NCBI GenBank assembly: GCA_029718625.1
Contig: CM056389.1
Span: 20,865,381-20,929,380, forward strand
DNA length: 64,000 nt
Reading direction: 5' to 3'
DNA from: Synaphobranchus kaupii
Lineage: Eukaryota; Chordata; Actinopteri; Anguilliformes; Synaphobranchidae
Translations under genes and position numbers: made by a program
Notes under the pieces: model-generated
What the model was told of the DNA's origin: nothing
The model's input: the letters and a program-made list of their open reading frames with translations, nothing else
The model's database searches: none
Shown here: positions 10,817 through 21,108 of the stretch, in pieces
How the letters are laid out: the number at the start of each line of letters is the position of its first letter
Numbering within the stretch: the first letter of the stretch is position 1

Positions 10817-11773
10817 CTATTTCAGCAAGACCGTGCATTTGAAAAACTTCACAATGTTTGTGCGAATATCTTTCATGGCAATGCCGTAGATGAGTGGGTT
10901 TAACGTGGGGGGTACGATGATAAACAGAATCATACAGAACTTCCTGGCGTTGGGGCTGATTTCTTGGATCTTGAAAGACGCGATAATAATGAATGTGGTG
11001 ACCTCAAAGATAATACAAACGAGAAGATGGGAGGCGCACGTCTGTATGGCCTTGCTCCTACTGTTTTTCTCCTGGTTGACCACACACGCAATGAGGATCT
11101 TCACATAGGTAAAGGTGATGATTAAGAAGGCGCTCATACTTAAGAACCAGGATGTACATAAAAAGTACATGTTGTTGATGGGAGTGGGGATGCACGCCAG
11201 GCTCATAATGTCTCCATTGCTGCAGTAGACGTGCTTGATCAACGTCCCACACAGCGGCGTTCTCACGTTCATAATGAAGAGCGGTGTGACCTGGCAGACT
11301 GCGATGAACCAGGACAGAAAACACAGTGTGACCAGTCTCCGAGTGGACATGATGGTGTGGTAGTGCAGTGGCTTGCAGATGGCCAGGTAGCGGTCATACG
11401 CCATGACTGATATAATCGTACAAAAGGCCGCGCCATAAAAGTGCAAGCAGATGGCCTGGACGATGGCCGCCACGTAGCCGATGGTGTTGTTCCCTGTCAG
11501 GAAGTCAGACATCAGCTGGGTGTAGCCGACCATGCCCCCGATCAGGTCACACGCTGCCAGGTTGCACATCATCATGTACATGGGCTTGTGGAGCTTGGCA
11601 TCCGTGGCGATCACAGTAATCACGGTGACATTTCCCAGCAGCATCACGGCGTACACGATGAGCGTGACCGCAAACAGGGGGTACCCCTGCTGCCTGGTTA
11701 TGATGAAACCTTCCAATGTGAACACAATGGGCTGCTTCAAGGGTACATACGACACATTTTCCATCTCTGCCAT
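10817..11773 (-). CDS. Olfactory receptor 1, intact, 318 aa
   Basis: A seven-transmembrane G-protein-coupled receptor of the OR family, expected in cilia of olfactory neurons where it detects odorants through Golf. Seen: N-glycosylation site at Asn6, TM1 with LLGNVTVI (GN at 47-48), HKPMYMMMCNLAACD at TM2, MAYDRYLAICKPLHY at the end of TM3 (124-138), SRSKAIQTCASHL before TM6 (238-250) and PPTLNPLIYGI in TM7 (288-298). Length and single coding exon are normal for ORs. The start is set by MAEMENVS, shared with the two paralogs, with a splice acceptor 6 nt upstream. By alignment the usual TM3 disulphide Cys appears as Ala105, with a Cys at 109 instead. Coding sequence is richer in GC than its flanks. 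Paralogous to 30419-31369 and the pseudogene at 42640-43580. Ligand unknown. Confidence 0.95.
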   Translation of the reverse strand: MAEMENVSYVPLKQPIVFTLEGFIITRQQGYPLFAVTLIVYAVMLLGNVTVITVIATDAKLHKPMYMMMCNLAACDLIGGMVGYTQLMSDFLTGNNTIGYVAAIVQAICLHFYGAAFCTIISVMAYDRYLAICKPLHYHTIMSTRRLVTLCFLSWFIAVCQVTPLFIMNVRTPLCGTLIKHVYCSNGDIMSLACIPTPINNMYFLCTSWFLSMSAFLIITFTYVKILIACVVNQEKNSRSKAIQTCASHLLVCIIFEVTTFIIIASFKIQEISPNARKFCMILFIIVPPTLNPLIYGIAMKDIRTNIVKFFKCTVLLK

Positions 11774-11993
11774 CAGACCCTGAAAACAGTAAGAAATTCA
11801 CGTGTGATCAGAGAAATCCCATTATAATCTAGTAGATCTATACACAGTATTGTCTAGTCGATGCTCCTGACTCCAAATAAAGTAACTGCAACATATTCTT
11901 GGCTGTACTCTGAATGGTGTAAAGGCGAGGTCATACCTGTCTCAGGTTTAAGGTTGGCAGTCCTCTCATCCTGATGGGCTTTCAGGCTTTATC
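11774..11993 (-). promoter_or_regulatory. OR1 leader: splice acceptor, 157-nt intron, donor, ATAAAGC box
   Basis: Reading the minus strand, ATAAAGC (within 11986-11993) precedes a short segment ending GAGACAG, then a strong donor GTATGA at 11936. The intron runs to TTTTCAG at 11780, and GGTCTG follows directly before the ATG. The same donor, acceptor and ATAAAGC box occur in the other two OR modules. This matches the known OR gene plan of small 5' noncoding exons spliced just ahead of a single coding exon. The ATAAAGC box may act as a TATA box, giving a first exon of only about 30 nt. The promoter role is inference. Confidence 0.6.
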
Positions 11994-12130
11994 CTGCCTT
12001 CCCCTCTCTGTCCTGTCACTCATTTTGGAGGCAGGAGAGGACCGCCCCTGGACTTAGTGATGATGTAATGCACTGATAGTCAGGTGGAAGGTGTTGCTAC
12101 TTTTGACATGTTACTGCAGTGTTACATGCA

Positions 12131-12176
12131 GCCTAGGGAAACAGGCCCGCAGGTGCAGCCCGTTTCCCTAGGAAAT
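12131..12176. promoter_or_regulatory. Possible Olf/EBF-type sites upstream of OR1
   Basis: Two inverted words, CCTAGGGAAAC at 12132-12142 and GTTTCCCTAGG at 12162-12172, lie about 200 bp upstream of the putative first exon. TCCCTAGGAA is one base from the EBF consensus TCCCNNGGGA, a known OR promoter element. OR module 3 keeps one copy (about 43935) and module 2 keeps only GGGAAACAGG. Binding is inferred. Confidence 0.35.
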
Positions 12177-12262
12177 TTTGTTCTTTTGTATAAATAATTT
12201 TTAATTAAAAAGCACATACTGGTCCGGGTCCACTCAACATTTGCCATGAATGTTCACTTCAA

Positions 12263-12263
12263 C

Positions 12264-12290
<27 letters not shown>
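12263..12290. repeat. Poly(A) run
   Basis: About 28 consecutive A residues mark the upstream edge of OR module 1, probably the tail of a retroposed sequence. It is close to where similarity with module 2 ends. Confidence 0.7.
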
Positions 12291-12295
<5 letters not shown>

Positions 12296-12541
12296 AAGCC
12301 AAACTGGTAACAATTTACACAAACTATCTTTATATAGCATTCATTATGCATTCATGAGCATTACAACTAAATGGAACATTGTGAATGCTTTATAACATCT
12401 TTTACTTTTCATCTAATGAAGCTGTTATTTTGTGGAGTACAGAGCTTATTCATGAATGCACATTGGGCTCTTCAAGATACATTCATTACAACCAAACAAA
12501 AAAATGTGTGTATGCATTATCTCACCACCTGGGCTAGATCT

Positions 12542-12770
12542 CATTTCAATTAAATACAAATTTTATTTGTATAGCGCTTTTTACCGCTTTTTACAGAGAA
12601 CTGTCACAGACGCTGTACAGAGAAACAGTATGAAAATTGGGCAAAAACCAGGCCTGAACCCCCAACCAGCAAAACTCCCCGGTGGGAAGAAATCTTGGAA
12701 GGAAACCTGGCTAGAGAGTGGGGGCCCATCCTTTGCTGGCCGGCCCGGTTTAAACTAAAGGTGGAATGGA
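12542..12770 (+). repeat. Dispersed repeat (TTTATTTGTATAGCGC type)
   Basis: Begins with AATTTTATTTGTATAGCGC, a start seen in many copies across fish genomes, and continues through a GC-rich body that includes a GGGAAGAAATCTTGGAAGG-like stretch. No coding capacity. Class not assigned. Confidence 0.5.
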
Positions 12771-13954
12771 CGGTAATAGAAATGTACCGGGGGATCTAAC
12801 ACAGCAAAAAAAAAAAAAAGAATAATCAAGTGGGCTGAACATGTTACAGTCTGATATATTAAACTGTTAAATAGAAAGTCCAATGAAAGGATGTAAAATG
12901 TTCAATTGAAAGGGGCGGGGTGGTGCATCTGGGACTCAGATTCCATCAAGGCGGGGGCATAAACCAGGGGAGGGACAGGACTGGAGTAATCTGCAGCTGA
13001 GGCCGAGGGAGGAAAGGAGAAGGCGGTCTCAGAATCCGTACACCATGCGAAAAGTCCAGTAACCAGAGTAGCTGTCAGCGGGGCAGTAGTACAGGCAGAC
13101 GGTAGGCAGGCTCGGGGTCGAAGACGATGCAAGAGTCCAGACCGAAGTCCGCTCCGCGGGGCAACAGTACAAAGACAGCAGGCAATAACTCGTGGTACAG
13201 GCAGGCAGTGGTCAACAAAACAGAAGTCAGTAACAATGGTCACAAAACAGGCTTGGATCGTAACAAAAGGCAGGCTTGGAAATAACGCTCAAAAGTGCAC
13301 TGAAAACAGGAGGCAACAATTTTGCAAAGACATGACATGAACACTGAGCTTATATGCAGGTGTAGACAGGTGCAGACACTTAGCTTGAGAGCAGCATGCG
13401 AATGGAAATCAGGTGTGGAGGGCTGACAAGGTAACAAGATAATTAGTAATCGTTAGTAATAAACCTATCCTGACCTAGCGTTAGTAAATTAGTAAATGAC
13501 ATGCACGAGAAACGTAAGGTAAACATGAACACATGGTTAGAGAGTTAGTATTACCCAATCCTGATCTAACGTTAGTAGATTAGTAAACTAGACACGGGAG
13601 AATTAAACAATTAGGGAAGCATGAGCGACAGCAAGAGAGATAGAGAAAGCATGAACGCAAGGCTGCGGAAAAACATGAAAATGTGTATGCTAACAATGAA
13701 CGGGAAACGTAACATGAATCAAATATAAAACGTGACATGACAAGACTAGAAAATAAATCGTAACAATAATCAAACAAGAAACGTGACATGACATGAAAAT
13801 TAAACGTAACAGGAATAAAACATAAAACGTGGTGTGACTAGACTAAACATAATACGTGACATTACAAGAAATCTAACTAAGACAGAAATGAAACATAAAA
13901 CATGACATGACAGCTGGAATCGTGACATTATCATTGTTGTTTTTATTAGTATCC
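12771..13954. repeat. Repetitive, possibly LTR-derived stretch
   Basis: 12900-13440 is GC-rich with CAGGCAG/GTCCAG-style phrases common in fish gypsy LTR or leader sequence. 13490-13930 is A-rich and made of degenerate repeats of an ACGTGACATGAC-like word with spacers of about 40 bp. The edge near 13928 ends in GTGACA, as an LTR end would on one strand, but I find no matching other end or target duplication. No gene seen. Confidence 0.35.
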
Positions 13955-15110
13955 TATCTGAACAAAAACGTCTCTGACGTAAAAAAAAGCCAAGTTACTC
14001 ACGTATAGCCTACAGAGTGCTGTCTTTAAGTCCTTAATTCCAACTTGCAAAAACTAGGCCTGCCTATAAAAGTATTGATATCAAAATGTGGCCAAGTTAC
14101 AACTAACAATATTGCCTATCGTAGCTCACACTAAATAAACTAGCTCTATTCCAAAGCAATGCTATCCAAACTTTCCTAAATTATTTAATGCAACTTGGCC
14201 CTGTGTTTCTTCATCTTAGCATATGAAGAGATTGTGCCTCATGGAACAACATATGATTTCAATTAATGTTTTTAACAGTTGATGAATAATTACCCTCCAG
14301 AAAGGATATGGTTATACTTTGTTGGCAAGTTTACTTTAGAAAATGTACAGGTTTTAAAATGTTAACTGCTGCTACAGATTTCTTTACAATTCACAAGCAG
14401 ACATTTATATCAAGAAACATCATGTACAATAGAGAAAGGGGGGACGAATAAATAAATGCAGATAAAAATAAGTAATATTTTTAAAATGCCGTACATATAG
14501 CATTTTTACAAACATATCCAGACGTTTGTGGGTCAGATAATTGCGAACAGAATTTTGTGAACACAAGGATATCTATGCTCTGTAGGACCACACAAGTTTT
14601 GATAGAAATCCAAATATTCCAAATAAATACATAATAATAATTATAATACATTTTATTCATTCTGTGCTTTTCATAGACCCCAAGCAGTAGATGCAGACAA
14701 TTATTCAAACATGCCCTATAGTGTAGTAATTTTTTCTGTTGAATTTCTAAGTGCAACCCATCAGAATCAGAGTATTTCCACTATAAATTATTCTCATTTT
14801 GCAGTTTGATGTGGAACATACAGTTTTCATACAGACCACATTCTCTTGAGATGGTAAGATGAAGAAACACAGGGCCAAGTTGCATTAAATAATTTAGGAA
14901 AGTTTGGATAGCATTGCTTTGGAATAGAGCTAGTTTATTTTGTGTGAGCTACAATAGGCAATATTGTTAGTTGTAACTTGGCCACATTTTGATATAAATA
15001 CTTTTAAAGGCAGGCCTAGTTTTTGCAAGTTGGAATTAAGGACTTAAAGACAGCGCTCTGTAGGCTATGCGTGAGTAACTTTTTACGTCGGAGACGTTTT
15101 TGTTCAGATA
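13955..15110. mobile_element. Foldback element with about 260-bp inverted arms
   Basis: 13955-14218 and 14855-15110 are long inverted copies of each other with few differences. The outermost words are TATCTGAACAAAAACGTCTC and its complement. The 636-bp middle has no recognisable coding sequence. TA at both outer edges could be a TA target duplication, which would suggest a Tc1/mariner-type foldback MITE, but the superfamily is not proven. Confidence 0.8.
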
Positions 15111-15698
15111 TCACTTATTTTTGGTAGCTAACTAATGATGAACAATGCATGAAGATAATGACATCGAGAGAGACATGCATACAGAATAGTACATGCATTC
15201 CAAATAAATGCATGAAGACATTCGCGTAACCATAACGCCCTCTACTGACGAGAATGATAATATTTCTCCTATTACCGATAGCCCACAATTACATAGTAAA
15301 AATAGTTTGTAGATGAGCTGTATTTAATGTGTAATGAAATACAATGAACAGCACCACCTGAACTATGGATCATGAAGAAGCATGTAAATTAATTAACCAA
15401 GTCTATATGGAGACATGCATGCACAATAGGCTAGACGCAAACACATTGTAGCTGAAAGAAATACATACTACATACTATTACTAAGAAAGTAGCCTACCAG
15501 AGATTATTCTTCTGATTATTATTATAATGAAGTGTTTGCAGTAAGATACATTGTCTGCAGAGTAGCGTAGACTAGAGCAATGTTCGGAGGCTATAGTAAT
15601 TTTTTTTAAAGTGACTAACCATGAATCAGATATGTTTAGGGAATTGGAGGTTTATAAACCCAATCTCTCAAGGCATTGCAGCTTATAGTAGGCTATCG
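15111..15698. other. No gene seen
   Basis: AT-rich with recurring ATGCATG words (for example near 15144, 15175, 15200 and 15416), possibly the decayed body of a repeat. No supported reading frame. Confidence 0.4.
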
Positions 15699-16446
15699 TC
15701 AATTCTTAAAGACAGAAAGTGTGTCTGAAGCCCGAACATAAATTGGGAGATTGTTCCATAAGACAGTAGCTCTGTAAGAGAAGGCTCTGCCTCCCATTGT
15801 AATTTTAGATATAGGAATTTTCAAATAGCCAGCACCTTGTGAACGAAGTAATCTTGGAGGACAGTAAGGAATGAGTAAGACACTAAGATATTCTGGAGCC
15901 AAACCATTTAAAGCTTTAAACGCTAAAAGTAAAATCAAAGTCAATTCGTACTAATGCTTACTGTGAACTACAGTCAACTTTCATTACTAGGGATAGCTGC
16001 TACATTATGGGAAGGATGTGCTTTGTCTTGTCTGTTCTGTAGTGATCTTGATGACGTCTCTGTATGCACTTATTGTACGTCGCTTTGGATAAAAGCGTCT
16101 GCTAAATGAATGTAATGTAATGTAATGTAATTCTGAATTTGCCAGGCAGCCAATGAAGGGTTTTTATCACCGGGCTGCTATGCTCCCATTTCTTGGTTCT
16201 ATTAGGAACCCATAGCAGCTGCATTCTGCACAAGTTGGAGACGATTCAGGGCTGAGCCAGTGAAACCAGACAATAAATAATTATTGTCGAGAGGTTACAA
16301 AAGCATGAACCATTCCTTAATTTAGATATATTCCTCAGGTGGAAGAAGGCCATTCTTGTGATATAATTAATATGGGGCTGAATGGAGAGGTCTGAATCAA
16401 TAGTAATAATTTTTAACAACCCTGTTGGCAGAGACAGAGAAGCCAT
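15699..16446 (-). pseudogene. L2-type LINE ORF2 thumb and C-terminal region
   Basis: Minus-strand pieces in order: SDLSIQPHINYITRMAFFHL with LRNISKLRN (RT thumb), then LHWLPGKFRI, then LILLLAFKALNGLAPEYLS, and GGRAFSYRATVLWNNLP with RASDTLSVFKN. These blocks in this order are diagnostic of the C-terminal end of L2-family ORF2. Frameshifts break the first part, and a separate LINE tail is inserted between LHWLPGKFRI and the next block. Inactive. Confidence 0.85.
15948..16128 (+). mobile_element. 5'-truncated LINE 3' end nested in the L2 relic
   Basis: About 180 bp closely matching the end of the LINE at 36370-36712, including CGCTTTGGATAAAAGCGTCT and the terminal ATGTA repeats. It is flanked by AATTC at 15943-15947 and 16129-16133, a probable short target duplication. 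Removing it restores the order of the surrounding L2 coding relic. Confidence 0.8.
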
Positions 16447-17179
16447 CTAAATCTAGATATGACCTGAGGTTCACAGATCTAGGAATACTGCACACATCAT
16501 GCATTCATAAATGCTCCAGAAAGCATGCATAATTGCTACATTCAGTGTTTATGAATGTTCTTAAAGGCATACTGAACTTAGAATGTAATGTTGCTACCTG
16601 GACCCGATATGAGTCGTAATATTCAAGCTCATATTCATGAGTTGCTCCAGTCCTCAGCAACTGGCCAATGAAAAATTAAGTTTTTCTCTCTCCATTCACT
16701 CCCATTGCATGGCAAAAGAGGTCTCAAAAGCACACTTTTAGCACATAAACAAATACAAACAACACGGATTATGCCGATGTACAAAATCACGACATCCGGA
16801 ACCGTACATTTGAAGCTTTTGAACCAATTTTTGATAGATTTGATTTTGAAGAACTATTTTCTGAGAACTAGCAACTGTTGCTAGCTTCTTTGTTGCTCGG
16901 TTTGTTTACTTACGCTCGCTTCAGGAAGTGAGTTGGACCATTACGGGCAGTCTGGCTTAACCTGTAGTACGAAGGTGGTTATTATCTGAACAAAGCGAAG
17001 ACAGGCTTTGTTAATCAAAATCTTTAGACGAGGTTTATGATGCAAGTTTAATGATTAGGCATACTTAAGTTTGTGATTTTAGACATTCCTTTGTAAAACA
17101 TTATAATTGTAAACATTATTACAATAACAGCATACATTTTGTAGTGATATAATGTAAATTTAACATTGGCAGCTATAGT
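16447..17179. other. No gene seen
   Basis: No protein-like frame. A segment at 16680-16720 is an inverted match to 1107-1145, and the stretch near 16950-17000 resembles a degraded DNA-transposon end. Both are weak. Confidence 0.4.
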
Positions 17180-17300
17180 ATGGAAGTAATCCTGGCGCTT
17201 CTAGTGTTCATCACCATCAACAAAATAACTCATTGTGGACTTTCTCAGGGTTCATAGAGCCTACCAAACTCTGGTTATTAATAGGCAGGAAATTCAGCAG
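17180..17300 (+). mobile_element. Fragment of the LINE family at 23480-24330
   Basis: This 120-bp piece matches the start of the LINE fragment at 23480 (same strand), sharing GTAATCCTGGC and AGGAAATTCAGCAGGTAG. It stops where an LTR-like stretch begins. Confidence 0.6.
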
Positions 17301-18015
17301 GTAGGGGACTATAAAAGTCCTGGGAGAACCAGGCGCGACAGCCAAAGAATCTAAAAGTGTATATCGTAATATACACCACTAAAGTGGACAGATCCGCACC
17401 AGGGAAGGAATAAACAAAGAAAAATGGGAATAAAAAAATCCCGGCATAAGCCAAATCAAAACAGCCCCAAAATACGGCAATCTCGAAAATAGCGAGTAAT
17501 GAACAACAAAAGAACCTCACGCTCTCAAAAAAAGAGCATTAAAAGGAGGTCAGAGAAAAACAAAAGAAAGCCCATGTAAGTGGGCAAGAGAACGAAAATG
17601 AAAATAGAACCTGTTACCTTAAGCTCTAGGTGCGAATGAGCTGAACAAAAAGGTAACAGGTAGAGGAGTATAAAGGATAAAGAGAAAGATAGGAAAGAAA
17701 TGACTAAACCAATCTTTATCCTAACTCTAATCAGACTTGCTACATTTCTTATTTGAAACAACCAGAAATGTAGTGACCGAGTTCCTATACCTTATCGACT
17801 TCGATGTCAAATAGAAAAGACAATATCGAAGTACCGGAAGGTGGAAGCCCTGGGCTATTTATAACCGGCAGGAAACCCAAAACAGGTGCGAGGGATAATA
17901 GCCGGACGAGATCAAAACACCGGAACGGAGGACGGAAAATCCGATAGAGCGCCTCGATGCCACTAAAAGAGGAGAACGACCGCAGAAACAACGGAGGCTG
18001 CCAAAAACCATGACA
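17300..18015 (-). mobile_element. LTR-like stretch related to the gypsy LTRs
   Basis: Ends in AAACCATGACA like the LTRs at 47369-49084 and 53082-53767, and shares their A-rich style and an AAAGAATCTAAAAGTG-like word near the other end. The far boundary is unclear and I see no target duplication. It directly abuts the CR1-like LINE at 18016. Confidence 0.5.
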
Positions 18016-18258
18016 GATTCTTTCAATACTGCAGTAGGAAAAGGAAAGTTAAGGAGGAGGTTAAGTGCATTAAGAATAAGGAAGGGTTACTGCTTTATAA
18101 AAATTAGGATATTGCTGATGCCTTAAACAATTACTTTGTTGAGAGTTTTACAAGAGAGGAGGTCACTAATAAGCCAGAAGGAATATTCAGTACTCAGAAT
18201 GTCTTTGCAGATATTGAGAGAGGGGATAGAGAAGTACTAGATAAATTACATAAATTAA

Positions 18259-20348
18259 CCTCTTGCTGCCAAACGCCCCCTAGCGGTAACGCGGGGCGTT
18301 ACGGAAATTATTAAATTATACATTTCATTAATTTAATAATATATAATAAACGGCTCACCTCAATATTTTGATTAAATATCCTTAAGATATATCCATTCCT
18401 TCTGGGAAAGTGGTTTTTAAGCCCAAAACGTCGAGTTAAAACTAAATTACGTTGGAAACAACATCCTAATTCCCAAACATGTATTGCAGCTTGATGTCAC
18501 ACCATAAACAATGTGCTGGTAAACTGTTCTGCTTAATTGTATTTCACAAAACTTTGGTTTGAAAAATCGTTATACCTTTAGACTTCAAGAAAAAATACTT
18601 TAAAACTTCCATACGGCTGTACATGATTTTTTTCACATTTTAAACCGACTTGTGCTTTTCAGCACTTCATTATGAGTCGTTCGGCTGTGTTCAGTTTGGC
18701 GTTGTGAAACTCAGCCAGTTTCTGAAGTACCAATCCCGTGGCTTAGTATATTTTAGCCAAGGGGGTTTTGTACTTTTTTGCACAGTTATATGCAAAACCG
18801 TCGTCAATTGGGTGTATTTCTTTGACTGATAGCACCATAGGCCTATCTGAAGTGGGAAAAACGCGCATCTACCCGCCTCCACTGTGAGTGTGATTTGCTT
18901 TCCATTGGGTTTTTAAACTGTCTGTCAAATATTCCAGCCAATAGCGAAGACTCTTATCTTTCAGACAAGCCCTCATTCAACACAATGGGTTAGGTTGTCA
19001 CATAAATCCAGCTGCGCGTAAGAGGAGGAGGCGTACAAGCGTAATGTTCCTACCAAGATGGCGCAGAGTGTTTTTAGCTTGTAGCAGCCAGTTACATCCC
19101 ATTTAGCAAAGTATGATTCATTAGGTAATGGCGGCTGTTCATCTTTTTACTTTACAGTCTCTTTCATACAGTTTTTGGTTAGTTATGTCTAGGTTATTCA
19201 GTTTCTCTGTGCAGCAGGTCCTAGCCCGAAGATGTTTTTGCGATGTTGTCTCAGTGACGCTGAGTGGTAAGCAAACATATTTTTTTGCCGGTATACCAGT
19301 GCAAATTCACTGTTATGTATAAAACGAATCCCTCTGAATTAAATGAATATAGCTAACATTACTATATTGTAACAATGGCAAGCTAGCCAGCAAAATTACA
19401 CATAGCAGCTGGCTATCTATTTGTGTCTGAGACGAGCTGTTCCAAGTTTTCTTTTGAATGAAATGGCATCTGACGTGTTTGTTTAGAAGTTATTGTTCCA
19501 CATTATTAAATTGTTTGTCTATGCAGTACAGCAGGCTGTGCAGGTAAACGAATAAGCAAATTATGCATGACGTAGCATGAGGGAGAGATAACATGAGGAT
19601 GAGTTTGTTGTTGATTATTATGCAGGGTTTTATTTTATCTAGGAAACTGGTGGACATTTGATCTCGTTTGCATAAGGTCCGTTTACCTGGACTCATTTCT
19701 GGCTAAGGGGGCTCTGGTGGAATACAAGATTCACTGTGCTGCTACATGGGTTTGGAGACTTTTTGGGGACCACGAGTAGGCTAGTTAGTTGTGTAATATG
19801 GCACACACCAAAGACACATCTAAAAATGAACTTTTATTGGCAGTTATCAAATTTTATTGTAAAACTTAAAAAAAGGAATCATATTGAGACTTTTCTGGAA
19901 CCTTGCCATTTTGCACAATTTGGCACAATTTGTGCCAACTTTGGAAACCGAAATGGTTCACCTGAAAAAAAGCTCTGTAGAATTTGAATGGTTTGATATA
20001 TTGACACCATATATTTAGCAGAGATAGACAGCATATTGAGGAATCACAAAGAGGAGTTATTTCCTCCATAGCACTTGTAGCTCATCAGGTAAAAAAATCA
20101 GAAATTTGAATGTAGGTACCCGTTTTTTTTGTTTTTTTCACAATTTCTGTACAAAAATTGTTGTAATTAAGTAGCAAAAAGTGTCTGTATATGCATTATG
20201 ACTGCTTAGTCATAATAGTGCAGTTCTCTGTTTTAATAAAAGCTATGAACCATATTTGTAGTCTTTACAGTTTTTGAGATAAACAGCTTTGTTGGTCACT
20301 AGTAAAAACAGGCGAGAATTGGTATATTTTTCCCTTGGTATTAAGAGG
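18259..20348. mobile_element. piggyBac-like element, TTAA target site, no transposase seen
   Basis: Flanked by TTAA at 18255-18258 and 20349-20352. Ends are CCTCTTGCTGCCAA and, on the other strand, CCTCTTAATACCAA. Just inside the left end is a GC-rich hairpin (AACGCCCC pairing with GGGGCGTT). Excising it joins the CR1 coding phrase LHKL to KTNKAAGPDG in order. The 2.09-kb interior has no recognised piggyBac catalytic motifs, so it is a deletion derivative or has captured other sequence. Confidence 0.75.
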
Positions 20349-20589
20349 TTAAAGACAAATAAGGCAGCAGGCCCTGATGGTATATACCCAAGGGTACTCA
20401 AAGAGTTAAGTGAGATCATCTTTAAACCACTGGCAGGTATTTTTAGACGGTCTTTAGAAACTGGAGAAATACCAGACGACTGGAAAAAAGATGACATAAT
20501 ACCAATATATAAGAAAGGAGACCGAACTGATCCAGGAAACTACAGGCCTGTCAGGTTAACCTGCATCACATGGAAAATACTGGAATCTA

Positions 20590-21108
20590 CACTGCCTGGC
20601 CAAAAAAAAAGTCGCCGTTGCACCAGTCATGCGTAGTGCCCACTGTACAAGCCTCTGGAGGCAGTGTTATGATCTGGGGTTGCTTCAATTGGTCAGGTCT
20701 AGGCTCAGAAACGTTATGCAGCATGTTAGCTGAGTACTTGAATGTCAATGTGGCATGTAGCATCAATGGGCATATTCCAGGACGACAATGCTAAGATTCA
20801 TCAGGCTCAAATTGTGAAAGAATGGTTCAGGGAGCATGAGGAATCATTTTCACACATGAATTGGCTACCAGAGTCCTGACCTTAACCCCATTGAAAGTCT
20901 TTGGCATGTGCTGGACGGAGTGGTTTGACTCTCCCGTCGTCAATACAAGATCTCGGCCAAAAATGAATGCGACTCTGGACGGAAATAAATGTTGTGATGT
21001 TGCATAAGGTTGTCGAAACAATGCCACGACGAATGTGTGCCGTAATCAAAGCTAAAGGCGGTCCAACGAAATATTATAGTGTGCAACTTTTTTTTTGGCC
21101 AGGCAGTG
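20590..21108 (+). mobile_element. Tc1 transposon with internal deletion
   Basis: Inverted ends CACTGCCTGGCCAAAAAAAA flank 519 bp, with TA at 20588-20589 and 21109-21110. Inside are transposase relics [36 protein letters not shown], a degraded ES-DLNPIES-LW block and KAKGGPTKYY, in several frames. The first third of the gene is missing. Dead, but could be mobilised only by an active relative. Confidence 0.9.

Larger units (their letters stand above)
9130..12262. repeat. OR duplication module 1
   Basis: Sequence downstream (9180-9431 and 10128-10816) and upstream (11774-12262) of the receptor gene is shared with the matching flanks of the other two OR loci. Examples are the words AAGAAGGGG and TGTTGAATGGTTTT in the downstream flank, and the whole leader region. 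The module has been duplicated with its gene. It is interrupted by the hAT-like element at 9432-10119. Confidence 0.8.

Noticed and set aside
11441..11827. Plus-strand open frames antisense to OR1 (also 31037-31397 and 43251-43590)
   Set aside because: They mirror the receptor genes in other frames, show His/Asp/Val-rich composition without any domain, and recur only because the paralogs recur.
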